From: Collimonas fungivorans
GTDB lineage: Bacteria > Pseudomonadota > Gammaproteobacteria > Burkholderiales > Burkholderiaceae_D
Assembly (NCBI RefSeq): GCF_001584145.1
Contig: NZ_CP013232.1
Coordinates: 2,728,001 to 2,792,000 of the forward strand
Length of the DNA: 64,000 bases
Direction of reading: 5' to 3'
Shown here: one piece after another, positions 53,151-62,067 of the stretch
Numbering within the stretch: the stretch's first letter is position 1
Layout of the letters: each line of letters starts with the position of its first letter
Notes under the pieces: model-generated
Seen by the model: the letters and a program-made list of their open reading frames with translations, nothing else
Told to the model about the DNA's origin: nothing
Databases searched by the model: none
Translations under genes and position numbers: made by a program

Positions 53151-55129
53151 ATGAATCGGAATTTTAGTGGATTAGCGTTAATTCTCAGCTTCGCCTGTTT
53201 TACTTCCAGCCTTGCCGTCGGCGCCATCATCACCAGGCAAATACCCAGCAGCGGCACGGTCAATATCCCTGCCACCACTGTCGGTGTCGACGGATTGTCC
53301 TCGCCTGAAATCTCACCGGTATTTTCGAACGCGCCAGATCTTGCCGACGGTCCTACCGCCGCGGGTACGGCAGGGTTGACCGGTAAAAGCGGAACGCAAA
53401 GCACCACCAGCGTGCTGGCGCGGGTGGCGAAGTTCAAGATAAACCGCAGTATCGCCAGGACGCAGGGCAAAGGACAGTGGACCGAAGCAGTAGGCAGAGA
53501 TGCGCCCGACCGTCGGGTGCAAGTCAGTTTTGACGGCGAAAATTCACGCAATCAGCGGTTGGCAAGCAACGGCAACCAGTTTTCCATAGAACCGCCGGAC
53601 CAGGGACTGTGCGCCGGCAACGGCTACGTCATGGAATCGCTGAATGACGTCATGAAAGTCTACAACCGCAAAGGCGTCGCATTGAGCGGCGATATCGCAC
53701 TGAATGCGTTTTACGGCTATGCGCCGGCAATCAACCGCCAGGCCACGCCGCGTGTCTTTGGCCCGTCGATTACCGACCCGGCCTGCTATTTCGATCCGGA
53801 TGTAAGACGCTGGTTTCACCTCGTGCTGACGCTGGACACCGATCCCGCCACTGGTGCGCAAACCGGCAAGAACCATCTCGACCTTGCGGTCAGTTCGTCT
53901 GCCGATCCGCTTGGGAGCTGGACGGTATACAAGATCGCCGTGCAGGATGACGGCACGCAAGGTACGCCCCAGCATGCAAATTGCCCATGCCTGGGCGATT
54001 ATCCGCATATCGGCGCAGACGCCCATGGCATCTACCTGACAACCAATGAATTCCCGTTTTCCGGCGGCTTCAACAGCGCCCAGATATATGCCATATCGAA
54101 AAAAGCGTTGGTCAGCGGCAGCGCTTCGATACAAGTGGTACAGCTGGACACGGCCGACTATTTGCTCGACGGCAATCCGGGATTCACGGTATGGCCGGCA
54201 GTCTCGCCGGCCGGTGACTTTGAACGGAGCAACCGCGGCACCGAATACCTGCTGAGTTCAGTCGCGGTATTTTCCAATTCCGGCAACGACAATCGCCTGC
54301 GGGTATGGGCCATCGGCAATACCAGGTCGCTGAACGACGCGGCGCCTGCGCTGACGCTCCTGCACAACGTGGTCGGCGTCGACGGCTACGGTGTGCCGCC
54401 TGCGATTCCGCAGAAAGCCGGTAGTGCGCCATTGCGTGACTGTCTGAACGACCGTAGCATGGTGACGCCGGCTGGCGTCGGCTGCTGGAATTATCTGACC
54501 ACTGTCCTGCCGGCAGTCCCGGAAACGCTGGCGGACCTGGATCCGAACGATTCGCGCATGCAGCAAGTGTTTTTCACCGGCGACCGCCTCTATGGCGCAC
54601 TCGATACTGTCGTCAATGTCGCCGGCCAGGAGCAGACCGGGATTGCCTACTACGTGCTCAATCCCGCCGTCTCGGCCGGCCAGGTTGGCGCATCCGTGAC
54701 CAGGCAGGCCAGGTGGCGCTTGCCGGCAACAGCGTTACGCGGCCGGCTATAGCGGCGCTGCCTAACGGCAAAGGCGTGATCGGCTTTACCGTCGCCGGTG
54801 CGGATCACTACCCGAGCGCCGGTTATATCCATTTCAGCCGTGACCGCGGACACAGGGGCGAAACGGTCAAGATCATTGCAAACGGACTCGGGCCAGACGA
54901 CGAATTCGGTGCCTATAACGCCTTTGGTACGCCGCGCAGCCGGTGGGGCGATTACGGCGCGGCGGCAGTCGACGGCAACGATATCTGGCTAGGCGCCGAG
55001 TACATTGCGCATGGCTGTACGCTGGCGCAATACGCCAGTCTAGCCGACCCGGTAGCGCAGTTCAGCTGCAACGGCAGCCGCGTCGCCCTGACCAACTGGG
55101 CTACGCGCATCAGCAGGGTCGTGCCCTGA
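53151..55129 (+). pseudogene. Secreted protein of unknown function, one-base frameshift
   Basis: Signal peptide (L-A-L-I-L-S-F-A-C-F-T-S-S-L-A-V-G-A), then a long exported region with P-P-D-Q-G-L-C-A-G-N-G-Y-V and C-P-C-L-G-D-Y-P-H-I-G, which looks like a beta-rich, possibly propeller fold. The first frame ends at 54752. The natural continuation V-A-L-A-G-N-S-V-T-R-P-A is in another frame from 54713 and runs to 55129 with N-G-K-G-V-I-G-F-T-V-A-G. One inserted base near 54704-54710 gives a single 659-aa protein. SD GGAGAAG. No family named. Confidence 0.65.
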
Positions 55130-55146
55130 GGCATTAACAGGGAAGG

Positions 55147-55175
55147 AGGGGCCTGGAAGCGTTCGCCAGGCCCCT
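55147..55175 (+). terminator. GC-rich hairpin after the secreted-protein gene
   Basis: AGGGGCCTGG (55147-55156) pairs perfectly with CCAGGCCCCT (55166-55175) over a 9-nt loop, 17 bp after the stop at 55129. There is no T-tract, so it is a terminator-like or mRNA-stabilising hairpin rather than a standard intrinsic terminator. Confidence 0.5.
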
Positions 55176-55552
55176 GGACCTGTTCGTGATCAGGGGGCTC
55201 CGTCGCAACTTCTGGCGGGTGACTGGCCGTATATAAAAAAACACGGAATATTTCTCTTTATTACTGAATTTGAAAACTCTTGTGAAATACCAGGAACGTC
55301 AATGTACATGGAGTGTCGATCTCGCTATCCTTGCCGTCATCCACGATGCATGCCGCTATCTCATCCTCGGCAAGCCGGGCGATTCCGAGCTTAACCTGCT
55401 GACGTTCAAGGAACAGCTCACCACCTTGGCGAACCACACTCACAGCAGCTTGCCGAATTACAGGAAGACCCTGGCCTATGCCGCCTCGCTGATTGTGATT
55501 CATCAAGTCTGACCAGGCTTCAATCCTCGGTATCCGGCCCCCACATCCCGGG
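55176..55552. other. Intergenic region, possible small ORF 55270-55512
   Basis: 377 bp. A plus-strand frame at 55270-55512 (80 codons, TTG start, begins MKTLVKYQERQCTWSVD) has ordinary amino-acid composition but no SD. The opposite strand is also open over almost the same span. I cannot support either as a gene. Confidence 0.35.
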
Positions 55553-56044
55553 CTATTCCTTCTCCGGCATGAATGACGAATGCTGGGTCGTGATCAGCCA
55601 CTGTTTTCCATCCCATTTGTAAGTGAAGGTATAGCGGGCTTTCGCTTCTTGCCCCGTTTTCCCCAGCGTGAACGTATACAGGCCGATATCGATGGCGGTA
55701 TTGCAATCGATCTTGATGGTGCGCGAATTGATTTTCCCGCTCGGTTTATTCGCCAGGAAATGCTCGAAATAATCAATCTGCTCTTCGCGGGTGGTGCGCG
55801 GCTTGTTTGACAGGGTGGCAAGCAAGACGGAGTTTTCCGCATAATTTGCGGCGACCGCGCGCGGGTTTCCGGTCTGTAGCGAACTGTTCCAGCGATCAAA
55901 CAATGAGGCGATGTCAGCCTCGCTGGCTGCGACACAGGCTTGCGTGTTTTGCGGCCCTGGGGCTTCAGCTCCGTTTGGGCTCGTGGCGCAACCGGAGATC
56001 GCAAAAACAACGGCTGCTGTCAGGACTGCGCGGCTTATTTCCAT
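55553..56044 (-). CDS. Lipoprotein with NTF2/SnoaL-like (DUF4440) domain
   Basis: 163 aa. Lipobox I-S-G-C (Cys ~19). The mature part is an NTF2-like alpha+beta cone: D-I-A-S-L-F-D-R-W-N-S-S-L-Q-T-G-N-P-R-A-V-A-A-N-Y then N-S-V-L-L-A-T-L-S, and Y-T-F-T-Y-K-W-D-G-K-Q-W near the end. It resembles SgcJ/DUF4440 proteins of unknown function that bind small ligands. An earlier in-frame start would add ~60 residues without an export signal, so 56044 is preferred. Confidence 0.75.
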   Translation of the reverse strand: MEISRAVLTAAVVFAISGCATSPNGAEAPGPQNTQACVAASEADIASLFDRWNSSLQTGNPRAVAANYAENSVLLATLSNKPRTTREEQIDYFEHFLANKPSGKINSRTIKIDCNTAIDIGLYTFTLGKTGQEAKARYTFTYKWDGKQWLITTQHSSFMPEKE

Positions 56045-56508
56045 GGTTTTCCTATTGAGTGAGAGAAATTGCCAATTTTCGGCATGGCTTGAAGTCGAGA
56101 CGAATAGTGCCATAAGGCAATATTTTGGTGTGAAACAGATGCATGCAATTGCATGTGTTTTGGTTTGACGGTAAGAACGGGCAGCAATCCTCGCCCGCAG
56201 CAGCAAGTCCACTTGCAAAAACAACAGGTCAGATGACTTGCGGAAAAATTAATGTAAACAATGGCTTGGACGCACATCCGAGATACCGGAACAGGACCGG
56301 AATGCCTATCTTCCAATACCAGTCAGATACAGGTTGACAGCATTTTTCACAACTCCTACAGTCATCAGACAAGTGTTTCCACATGGAAATACCGAGGATA
56401 GATTAAACCGGCGCGACAAAAAAACGGGGCCAGCAATCTGTTTAACCAAGGCCACCGCAAACCGCGCCGACAGCAGGCAAGCCATCCCAATCTATCCAGG
56501 AGAATCAA
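56045..56508. other. Divergent intergenic region
   Basis: 464 bp between the DUF4440 lipoprotein (minus) and the alginate-lyase-like gene (plus). It is AT-richer toward the lipoprotein. AGGAG at 56498-56502 serves the TTG start at 56509. I see no credible gene or long dyad. Confidence 0.5.
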
Positions 56509-57762
56509 TTGAAATCGAAGATGACAAAAGGCCTCGCCATCGGCCTTGCATGCATGGCGTTTTCGGCGCACGGCGCCGAACAGGACGATGCGGCGGGAAC
56601 CAGCGCCGCCAGCCTCACCACCTTTAAGCATCCCGGCGTGCTGGTCGACATAACGCGCCTGAACTACATAAAAGACCGGGTCAATGCCGGCGCCGAGCCC
56701 TTTCTTTCGGCTTATGAAGCAGCCAAAAGCAGCCGGCTGGGGTCCTTGAGCTACCGGGTGCAGGGGCCGCCGTCCAACCACTTGATCGAATGCGGTTCAG
56801 GCTCGGTGCCGGACCACGGCTGTTCCGCCGAGGACAGCGATGCCGCAGCAGCCTATACCCAGGCGCTGCTGTGGTTCATCTCCGGCAACGCTACTTATGC
56901 CAAGAATGCAATTGCCATCATGAACGCCTATGCCCGCAACCTGACCGGCGGGCACACCAATTCCAATGCGCCGCTGCAATCCGCGTGGACTGCGGAAAAA
57001 TGGCCGGCAGCCGCTGAAATCATCCGTTACACCTATACCGGCTGGGCGGCTTCCGACATCACGGCCTTTAAAAAAATGCTGTCCACCCAGTACCTGCCGT
57101 ATATCAACGGTAACCAGGCCGCCGGCAAGAACGGCAATTGGGAGCTGAGCATGATCGACGGCATGTTCGGCATTGCCGTGTTCACGGAAGACAAGGCGCT
57201 TTACGCGTCGACGGTTTCCTTGTGGAAGAAATGGGTGCCGGCCTACTTCTACAACTATGCCGCGGATGGCGGCGCACCTGTGAAATTCAGCGGCAGCCCG
57301 AGCAGCTGGAACGGGCAAACCGTGTTCAACGCGGCCACCAGCGGCGTGTCGCAAGAAACCTGTCGCGACACCCAGCACGTGCAGCTGGGGCTGGCTGCCG
57401 TCTTCAACGCTGCCGAGACCGCCTATGTCCAGGGTACGGACTTGTACACGCCGATGCAGACGCGCCTGACCACGTCGCTGGAATACCTCGCGCGCTCGCT
57501 GCAAGGCGTGCGCAACACCTCGCAGACAAACACGGTCAACGTGCCTGCCGGTTTTCCCGGCCTGTGCGACGGCAGCTATATCCCGGTGCTGAAGGGCACG
57601 ATGGAACGCGCATACAACGGCTATCACAACCGCCTGGGCGTGGCGCTGCCGCAGACGTTGAAGCACCTGGTCAACGATGTCCGTCCGCATGCGAATCCCA
57701 ACGATGAGCATGACGTCATCCTGGAAACGTTGACCCACGGCGGCAGCCCGGCAAGCAAATAA
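56509..57762 (+). CDS. Secreted alginate-lyase-family protein
   Basis: 417 aa. Signal peptide (L-A-I-G-L-A-C-M-A-F-S-A-H-G-A), then an (alpha/alpha) barrel-type alginate lyase domain: H-P-G-V-L-V-D, W-T-A-E-K-W-P-A-A-A-E-I-I-R-Y, G-N-W-E-L-S-M-I-D-G-M-F-G-I-A-V-F and E-T-C-R-D-T-Q-H-V-Q-L-G-L, the conserved R-D-x-x-H-x-Q of the Pfam family. Start taken as TTG 56509 (AGGAG 6 nt upstream); ATG 56521 would also keep the signal. It degrades a uronate-containing or related polysaccharide in the periplasm or outside. A second carbohydrate-active gene follows 61 bp later. Confidence 0.8.
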   Translation: MKSKMTKGLAIGLACMAFSAHGAEQDDAAGTSAASLTTFKHPGVLVDITRLNYIKDRVNAGAEPFLSAYEAAKSSRLGSLSYRVQGPPSNHLIECGSGSVPDHGCSAEDSDAAAAYTQALLWFISGNATYAKNAIAIMNAYARNLTGGHTNSNAPLQSAWTAEKWPAAAEIIRYTYTGWAASDITAFKKMLSTQYLPYINGNQAAGKNGNWELSMIDGMFGIAVFTEDKALYASTVSLWKKWVPAYFYNYAADGGAPVKFSGSPSSWNGQTVFNAATSGVSQETCRDTQHVQLGLAAVFNAAETAYVQGTDLYTPMQTRLTTSLEYLARSLQGVRNTSQTNTVNVPAGFPGLCDGSYIPVLKGTMERAYNGYHNRLGVALPQTLKHLVNDVRPHANPNDEHDVILETLTHGGSPASK

Positions 57763-57823
57763 ATTCAATGCCGCTGTAATCGACAACATCCCGATACCGA
57801 AGAAAATCCTATTGGAGAATATT

Positions 57824-60094
57824 TTGGATAATGCCTCCGTTTCATATTTACTCAAAAGCATTGCACTTGCCCTTGCCAGCGTGTGCATCCTGAGCGCCTG
57901 CGGCGACGGCGCCACATCCGCGTCCAGTTCGGCCGCTGCCAGCGCGAAACTTGCGGCCGCTGCCGGCTCTCCCTACGGCGGGACGCCATGGCAGCTACCG
58001 GGAACCGTCCAGGCTGAAAACTTTGATACCGGCGGACAGAACGTCGGCTACTTCAACGCTGCCAACACCAACCAGGGCGGCCAGTACCGCAGCGCCGAAG
58101 GCGTGGCGATTGAAGCCTCTACCGATACCGGCGCCGGTTACGATGTCGGCTGGACCACTGCGGGCGAGTGGCTCAACTACACCGTCAACGTAACGGCTGC
58201 CGGCAGCTATACGGCGCAAGTGCGGGTCGCTAGCCTGGGGCAGGGCGGCAGTTTCCACTTCAATGTGGACGGCGTATCTGCGACACCAAAACTCACGGTG
58301 CCGGACACCCAGGGCTGGCAAAACTGGCAAACGGTGTCGGCCACGATCAGCCTGAGCGCCGGCCAGCACGTCATCCAGCTGTTCATGGACAGCGCCGGCA
58401 GCGGCGGTGCGGTCGGCAATTTCAACTGGTTTGCGATAGGCAGCGCTGCCGCGGCGCCGGACTTCGGCCCGAACGTGCTGATCTTCGATCCGAGCATGTC
58501 AAGCTCGACTATCCAGGGGAGGTTGAACACGGTCTTCAACCAGCAGCAGAGCAACCAGTTCGGCGCCGCGCGCTATGCGCTCTTGTTCAAGCCCGGTTCA
58601 TACAGCGTCGACGTGAATGTCGGGTTCTATACCCAGGTGCTGGGCTTGGGCAATTCGCCTGACGATGTCAACATTACCGGCGCGGTGCATGCCGAGGCCG
58701 ACTGGTTCCAAGGTAATGCAACGCAGAATTTCTGGCGCGGCGCTGAAAACATCGCGGTCAATCCTGCCGGCGGCCTGAACCGCTGGGCGGTATCCCAGGG
58801 TTCGCCTTTGCGCCGCATGCATATCCGCGGCAACCTGGCGCTGGATGATGGCGGCTGGTCCAGCGGCGGTTTCCTGGCCGACTCCAAGATCGACGGCCAG
58901 GTGCAGTCCGGCGGCCAGCAGCAATGGTTTACCCGGAATTCCCAGATCGGCAGCTGGAGCGGCTCCAACTGGAACATGGTGTTTGCTGGCGTCGATGGCG
59001 CACCCGGCGGCGTCACCTGGCCGAATCCACCCGATATGATCCTGGCGACGACTCCCGTGGTCCGTGAAAAACCGTTCCTGACGATCGACGCCAGCGGCAA
59101 ATACAGCGTTTTTGTCCCGGCGCTTGGCAGCAACGGCCACGGCACCACCTGGGCCAGCGCAGCGGCGCCAGGCCAGGCTATCGCCATCAGCGAATTTTAT
59201 GTAGCGAAGGAGGGCAGCGATACAGCAGCCACCATCAACGCCGCGCTCGGCCAGGGCAAGAACCTGATATTGACTCCCGGTGTTTACCATCTCAACGATA
59301 CGCTGCGCGTGACCCGCGCCAATACGGTGGTGCTGGGCCTGGGCCTTGCCACGCTGGCGCCGGATAATGGCGTGGTTGCCATGTCGGTAGCCGATGTCGA
59401 TGGCGTCAAGGTCGCCGGCATATTGTTCGACGCCGGCCCGGTGAGTTCGCCGATCCTGCTGGAAGTCGGTCCTTCGGGCAGCGCGGCCAGCCACGCGGCC
59501 AACCCGACCTCCCTGCATGACCTGTTCTTCAGGGTCGGCGGCGCAGCCGTTGGCAAAGCCGCGGTCAGCCTCAAGATCAACAGCAGCGATGTTATCGGCG
59601 ATCATTTCTGGATCTGGCGCGCCGACCACAGCAACGGCGTCGGCTGGACCACCAACACCACCACCAACGGCCTGATCGTGAATGGCGCCAACGTCACCAT
59701 CTACGGCTTGTTTGTCGAGCATTTCCACCAATACCAGACCTTGTGGAACGGCAACGGCGGCCGCGTCTATTTTTACCAGAGCGAACTGCCATACGATGTG
59801 CCGAACCAAAGCAGCTGGATGAACGGCAGCAAGAACGGCTATGCCTCCTATAAAGTGGCGGACTCGGTGACCAGCCACCAGGCGTGGGGCGTCGGCATCT
59901 ACTGCTATTTCAGCAGCAATAACAGCGTCAAGCTCGGCAGCGCCATCGAAGTGCCTGCCGCCGGCCTGAACGGAGCGATGATCCACAACATGACCACCGT
60001 GTCCCTGGGCGGCGTGGGTGAAATTACGCACGTGATCAATCAGTACGGCAATAGCGCGAACTCTGCGGCTAATGTGGTCAGGCTTGGGCAGTAA
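57824..60094 (+). CDS. Lipoprotein with CBM6-like module and beta-helix domain
   Basis: 756 aa. Lipobox L-S-A-C (Cys ~26). Residues ~60-200 are a CBM6-like carbohydrate-binding module (V-Q-A-E-N-F-D-T-G-G-Q-N-V-G-Y, D-V-G-W-T-T-A-G-E-W-L-N-Y-T-V, W-Q-N-W-Q-T-V-S). The rest is repetitive and beta-helix-like, with L-L-F-K-P-G-S-Y-S-V-D-V-N-V-G-F-Y-T-Q-V and R-R-M-H-I-R-G-N-L-A-L-D-D-G-G-W-S-S-G-G-F. Similar proteins in actinobacteria are annotated only loosely. The TTG at 57824 has GGAG 6 nt upstream. Its place after the lyase gene suggests joint action on one polysaccharide. The catalytic activity is unproven. Confidence 0.72.
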   Translation: MDNASVSYLLKSIALALASVCILSACGDGATSASSSAAASAKLAAAAGSPYGGTPWQLPGTVQAENFDTGGQNVGYFNAANTNQGGQYRSAEGVAIEASTDTGAGYDVGWTTAGEWLNYTVNVTAAGSYTAQVRVASLGQGGSFHFNVDGVSATPKLTVPDTQGWQNWQTVSATISLSAGQHVIQLFMDSAGSGGAVGNFNWFAIGSAAAAPDFGPNVLIFDPSMSSSTIQGRLNTVFNQQQSNQFGAARYALLFKPGSYSVDVNVGFYTQVLGLGNSPDDVNITGAVHAEADWFQGNATQNFWRGAENIAVNPAGGLNRWAVSQGSPLRRMHIRGNLALDDGGWSSGGFLADSKIDGQVQSGGQQQWFTRNSQIGSWSGSNWNMVFAGVDGAPGGVTWPNPPDMILATTPVVREKPFLTIDASGKYSVFVPALGSNGHGTTWASAAAPGQAIAISEFYVAKEGSDTAATINAALGQGKNLILTPGVYHLNDTLRVTRANTVVLGLGLATLAPDNGVVAMSVADVDGVKVAGILFDAGPVSSPILLEVGPSGSAASHAANPTSLHDLFFRVGGAAVGKAAVSLKINSSDVIGDHFWIWRADHSNGVGWTTNTTTNGLIVNGANVTIYGLFVEHFHQYQTLWNGNGGRVYFYQSELPYDVPNQSSWMNGSKNGYASYKVADSVTSHQAWGVGIYCYFSSNNSVKLGSAIEVPAAGLNGAMIHNMTTVSLGGVGEITHVINQYGNSANSAANVVRLGQ

Positions 60095-60203
60095 GGGTTT
60101 AGGCAGCTGTCTTGGCAAGCCCGATGGCAAGGTCCTTGAAGGCGTGAGATTTTCACGTTAGCAACCTGACGTCGTGGTTGAAATTCGCGGTTGAAATTAT
60201 TGG

Positions 60204-60223
60204 CGGCTCCATGCGTGGAGCCG
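60204..60223. terminator. Hairpin between convergent genes
   Basis: CGGCTCCA (60204-60211) and TGGAGCCG (60216-60223) form an 8-bp stem with a TGCG loop, followed by TTTCC on the plus strand. It lies between the beta-helix gene and the LysR gene, which face each other, and may end transcription from both sides. Confidence 0.5.
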
Positions 60224-60242
60224 TTTCCATTCGAACGATCGC

Positions 60243-61169
60243 TTATTTGCCAGGTTTCCGAGCTTCGAGCGCATAGCGCAATTTTGGCGTCTCTTGCTGG
60301 ATATGGTCCCACAAGCGGTTCGAGACCGGTCCGTGCGGCCGGTCGCGGCGGCGCGCCACCACCAGTTCCTCGGTACGGCCCGGCAGATGGCGACCGGCAA
60401 TCGATTGCAGGCGGCCGTCGTGCAGTTCGTCTTCGATCAGGAAGCGCGGCATGTGGCCCCATCCGAGGCCCTGCAGGATGATTTCCTTCTTCATGCCCTG
60501 GTCGGCAACCATGCATTGAGGCGCGCCCTCGATCATGAAATAGTCTTGTTGCGGTGAATGGCGGGCGGTGTCGCGCATGATGCATTGGGTGAACGCGTGC
60601 ATCTGGTCCGGCGCGACCGGACGCTTGCTGCGCTCCGGCAGGAAGCCCGGCGCCACTACCGGAATGAATGGCACTTTGCACAGGTCAACCCATTCCACGC
60701 GCGGGTCGCTTTTGTCGATCCAGTGCAGGATCAAATCGGCTTCGTCATCGAAAAGGCGCTCCCAGGGACCGCCCACCGCTTCGAAATGCAGATGCAGGCG
60801 CGTGCCCGGGCACCGGGCGAAGAACCGTCCGAGCATCCCCAGCGCCTGCGGGCGCGGGCACAGGTCGCCGATCACCACATGAATCTCGCTTTCCTCGCCC
60901 ATTGACAACTGGGCAGCATGGATACGCAAGCCTTCCAGTTCGCGTAGCAGCGATTGCGCCCGGCGCTGGAAGGATAGCCCGGCCTCGGTAGGACGCACGC
61001 GATAGCCGCTGCGATCCAGAAGAACAAGGTCGAGTTGCCGTTCCAGCTTGGCGACGGCGGCGAACACCGCCGGGTGCGAGCGATGCAGCATGGCCGCGGC
61101 AGGCTGGAAGCCGCCGGAGCGGACCACGGCGTCGAAGCACTGCAGGTCGTGCAAGGTGAAATCCGACAT
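60243..61169 (-). CDS. LysR-family regulator divergent from pcaD
   Basis: 308 aa. N-terminal winged HTH (L-H-D-L-Q-C-F-D-A-V-V-R-S-G-G-F-Q-P-A-A-A-M-L-H-R-S-H-P-A-V-F as its recognition region), then the LysR effector domain (E-I-H-V-V-I-G-D-L ... V-A-P-G-F-L-P). The ATG at 61169 gives a normal LysR N-terminus; 61193 is a longer alternative. It is divergent from pcaD at 61275, so a role in beta-ketoadipate control (as for PcaQ) is reasonable but unproven. Confidence 0.85.
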   Translation of the reverse strand: MSDFTLHDLQCFDAVVRSGGFQPAAAMLHRSHPAVFAAVAKLERQLDLVLLDRSGYRVRPTEAGLSFQRRAQSLLRELEGLRIHAAQLSMGEESEIHVVIGDLCPRPQALGMLGRFFARCPGTRLHLHFEAVGGPWERLFDDEADLILHWIDKSDPRVEWVDLCKVPFIPVVAPGFLPERSKRPVAPDQMHAFTQCIMRDTARHSPQQDYFMIEGAPQCMVADQGMKKEIILQGLGWGHMPRFLIEDELHDGRLQSIAGRHLPGRTEELVVARRRDRPHGPVSNRLWDHIQQETPKLRYALEARKPGK

Positions 61170-61274
61170 GTCATGTTTTCCTACAGAGATCATTATATCT
61201 TTGTAATATCATGGAAATCGCGCCGCGGCTAGAATTTGCGTCATTCATCAATCAACAAGGAAGGTGTTTTCACC
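61170..61274. promoter_or_regulatory. LysR / pcaD divergent promoter
   Basis: 105-bp AT-rich gap. ATTA at 61192-61195 and TAAT at 61204-61207 form a short interrupted dyad of the T-N11-A kind bound by LysR proteins. The site is placed closer to the LysR start, as for an activator of the divergent gene. AAGGAAGG upstream of the pcaD ATG is its SD. Confidence 0.35.
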
Positions 61275-62066
61275 ATGAATGAGCTGAATTTCGTTAGCGC
61301 CGGCGACGGCGCCCGCATTGCCTACCGCTTCGACGGCGACGCCGGGAAACCGGTGCTGGTGCTGTCCAACTCCATCGGCACCACATTGCGGATGTGGGAC
61401 GCGCAGGTCGAGAGCCTGTCGCAGCATTTCCGGGTTTTGCGCTATGACTTCCGCGGCCACGGGGGATCAAGCGTTGCAGCCGGCGCCTATTCACTCGACC
61501 GCCTTGGCCGCGACGTCATCGAACTGCTCGATGCGCTTGGCATTGAACGGGCGCATTTCCTCGGCTTGTCGCTGGGCGGCTTCGTTGGCCAGTGGCTCGG
61601 CATCCACGCGCCCGAGCGGATCGACCGCCTAATCCTCAGCAACACCTCGTCCTATCTCGGACCGGCAAAGCAGTTTGATGAACGGATTGCCGCCGTGCAG
61701 CAGGCGCCGGACATGGCAGAGACCGCCGAGATGTTCCTGGGTAACTGGTTTCCTGCGCATATGCTTGCGGCGAAGGAGTCGGTCGTCGAGGATTTTCGCC
61801 ACATGCTGCTGGCTATAGACAGGCAAGGCCTGGCTGGCTTGTTCGCGGCGGTGCGCGATGCGGACCTGCGCCGCACAATCGCCCTGATTTCGCGGCCGAC
61901 GCTGGTGATCGCCGGCCAGTACGACACTGTGACTGCCGCCAGCCACAGCGAGCTGATCGCCGCCACGATTCCCGACGCCAAGCTGGTTGTGCTGCCCGCG
62001 GTTCACTTGTCGAATGTGGAGTATCCCGCCGAGTTCATGGAGGCCGTGCTTGGTTTTCTACGTTGA
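61275..62066 (+). CDS. pcaD: 3-oxoadipate enol-lactonase (PcaD)
   Basis: 263 aa alpha/beta hydrolase. Lactonase features: oxyanion region L-S-N-S-I-G-T-T-L-R-M-W, then Y-D-F-R-G-H-G-G-S-S, nucleophile elbow G-L-S-L-G-G (Ser), the acid in G-Q-Y-D-T-V-T, and catalytic His in A-V-H-L-S-N-V-E. The N-S-I-G-T-x-x-x-M-W pattern is strongly PcaD-like. It hydrolyses beta-ketoadipate enol-lactone, the product of PcaC (47.4 kb). Downstream it ends one base from the stop of the convergent FUSC gene. Confidence 0.87.
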   Translation: MNELNFVSAGDGARIAYRFDGDAGKPVLVLSNSIGTTLRMWDAQVESLSQHFRVLRYDFRGHGGSSVAAGAYSLDRLGRDVIELLDALGIERAHFLGLSLGGFVGQWLGIHAPERIDRLILSNTSSYLGPAKQFDERIAAVQQAPDMAETAEMFLGNWFPAHMLAAKESVVEDFRHMLLAIDRQGLAGLFAAVRDADLRRTIALISRPTLVIAGQYDTVTAASHSELIAATIPDAKLVVLPAVHLSNVEYPAEFMEAVLGFLR

Positions 62067-62067
62067 A

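Noticed and set aside
55270..55512. 80-codon plus-strand ORF with TTG start
   Set aside because: Both strands are open here and there is no ribosome-binding site. Noted only in the intergenic entry.
58598..60130. 510-codon minus-strand open frame under the beta-helix gene
   Set aside because: It is antisense to a gene with lipobox, CBM6 module and repeats, and has no SD or motif.
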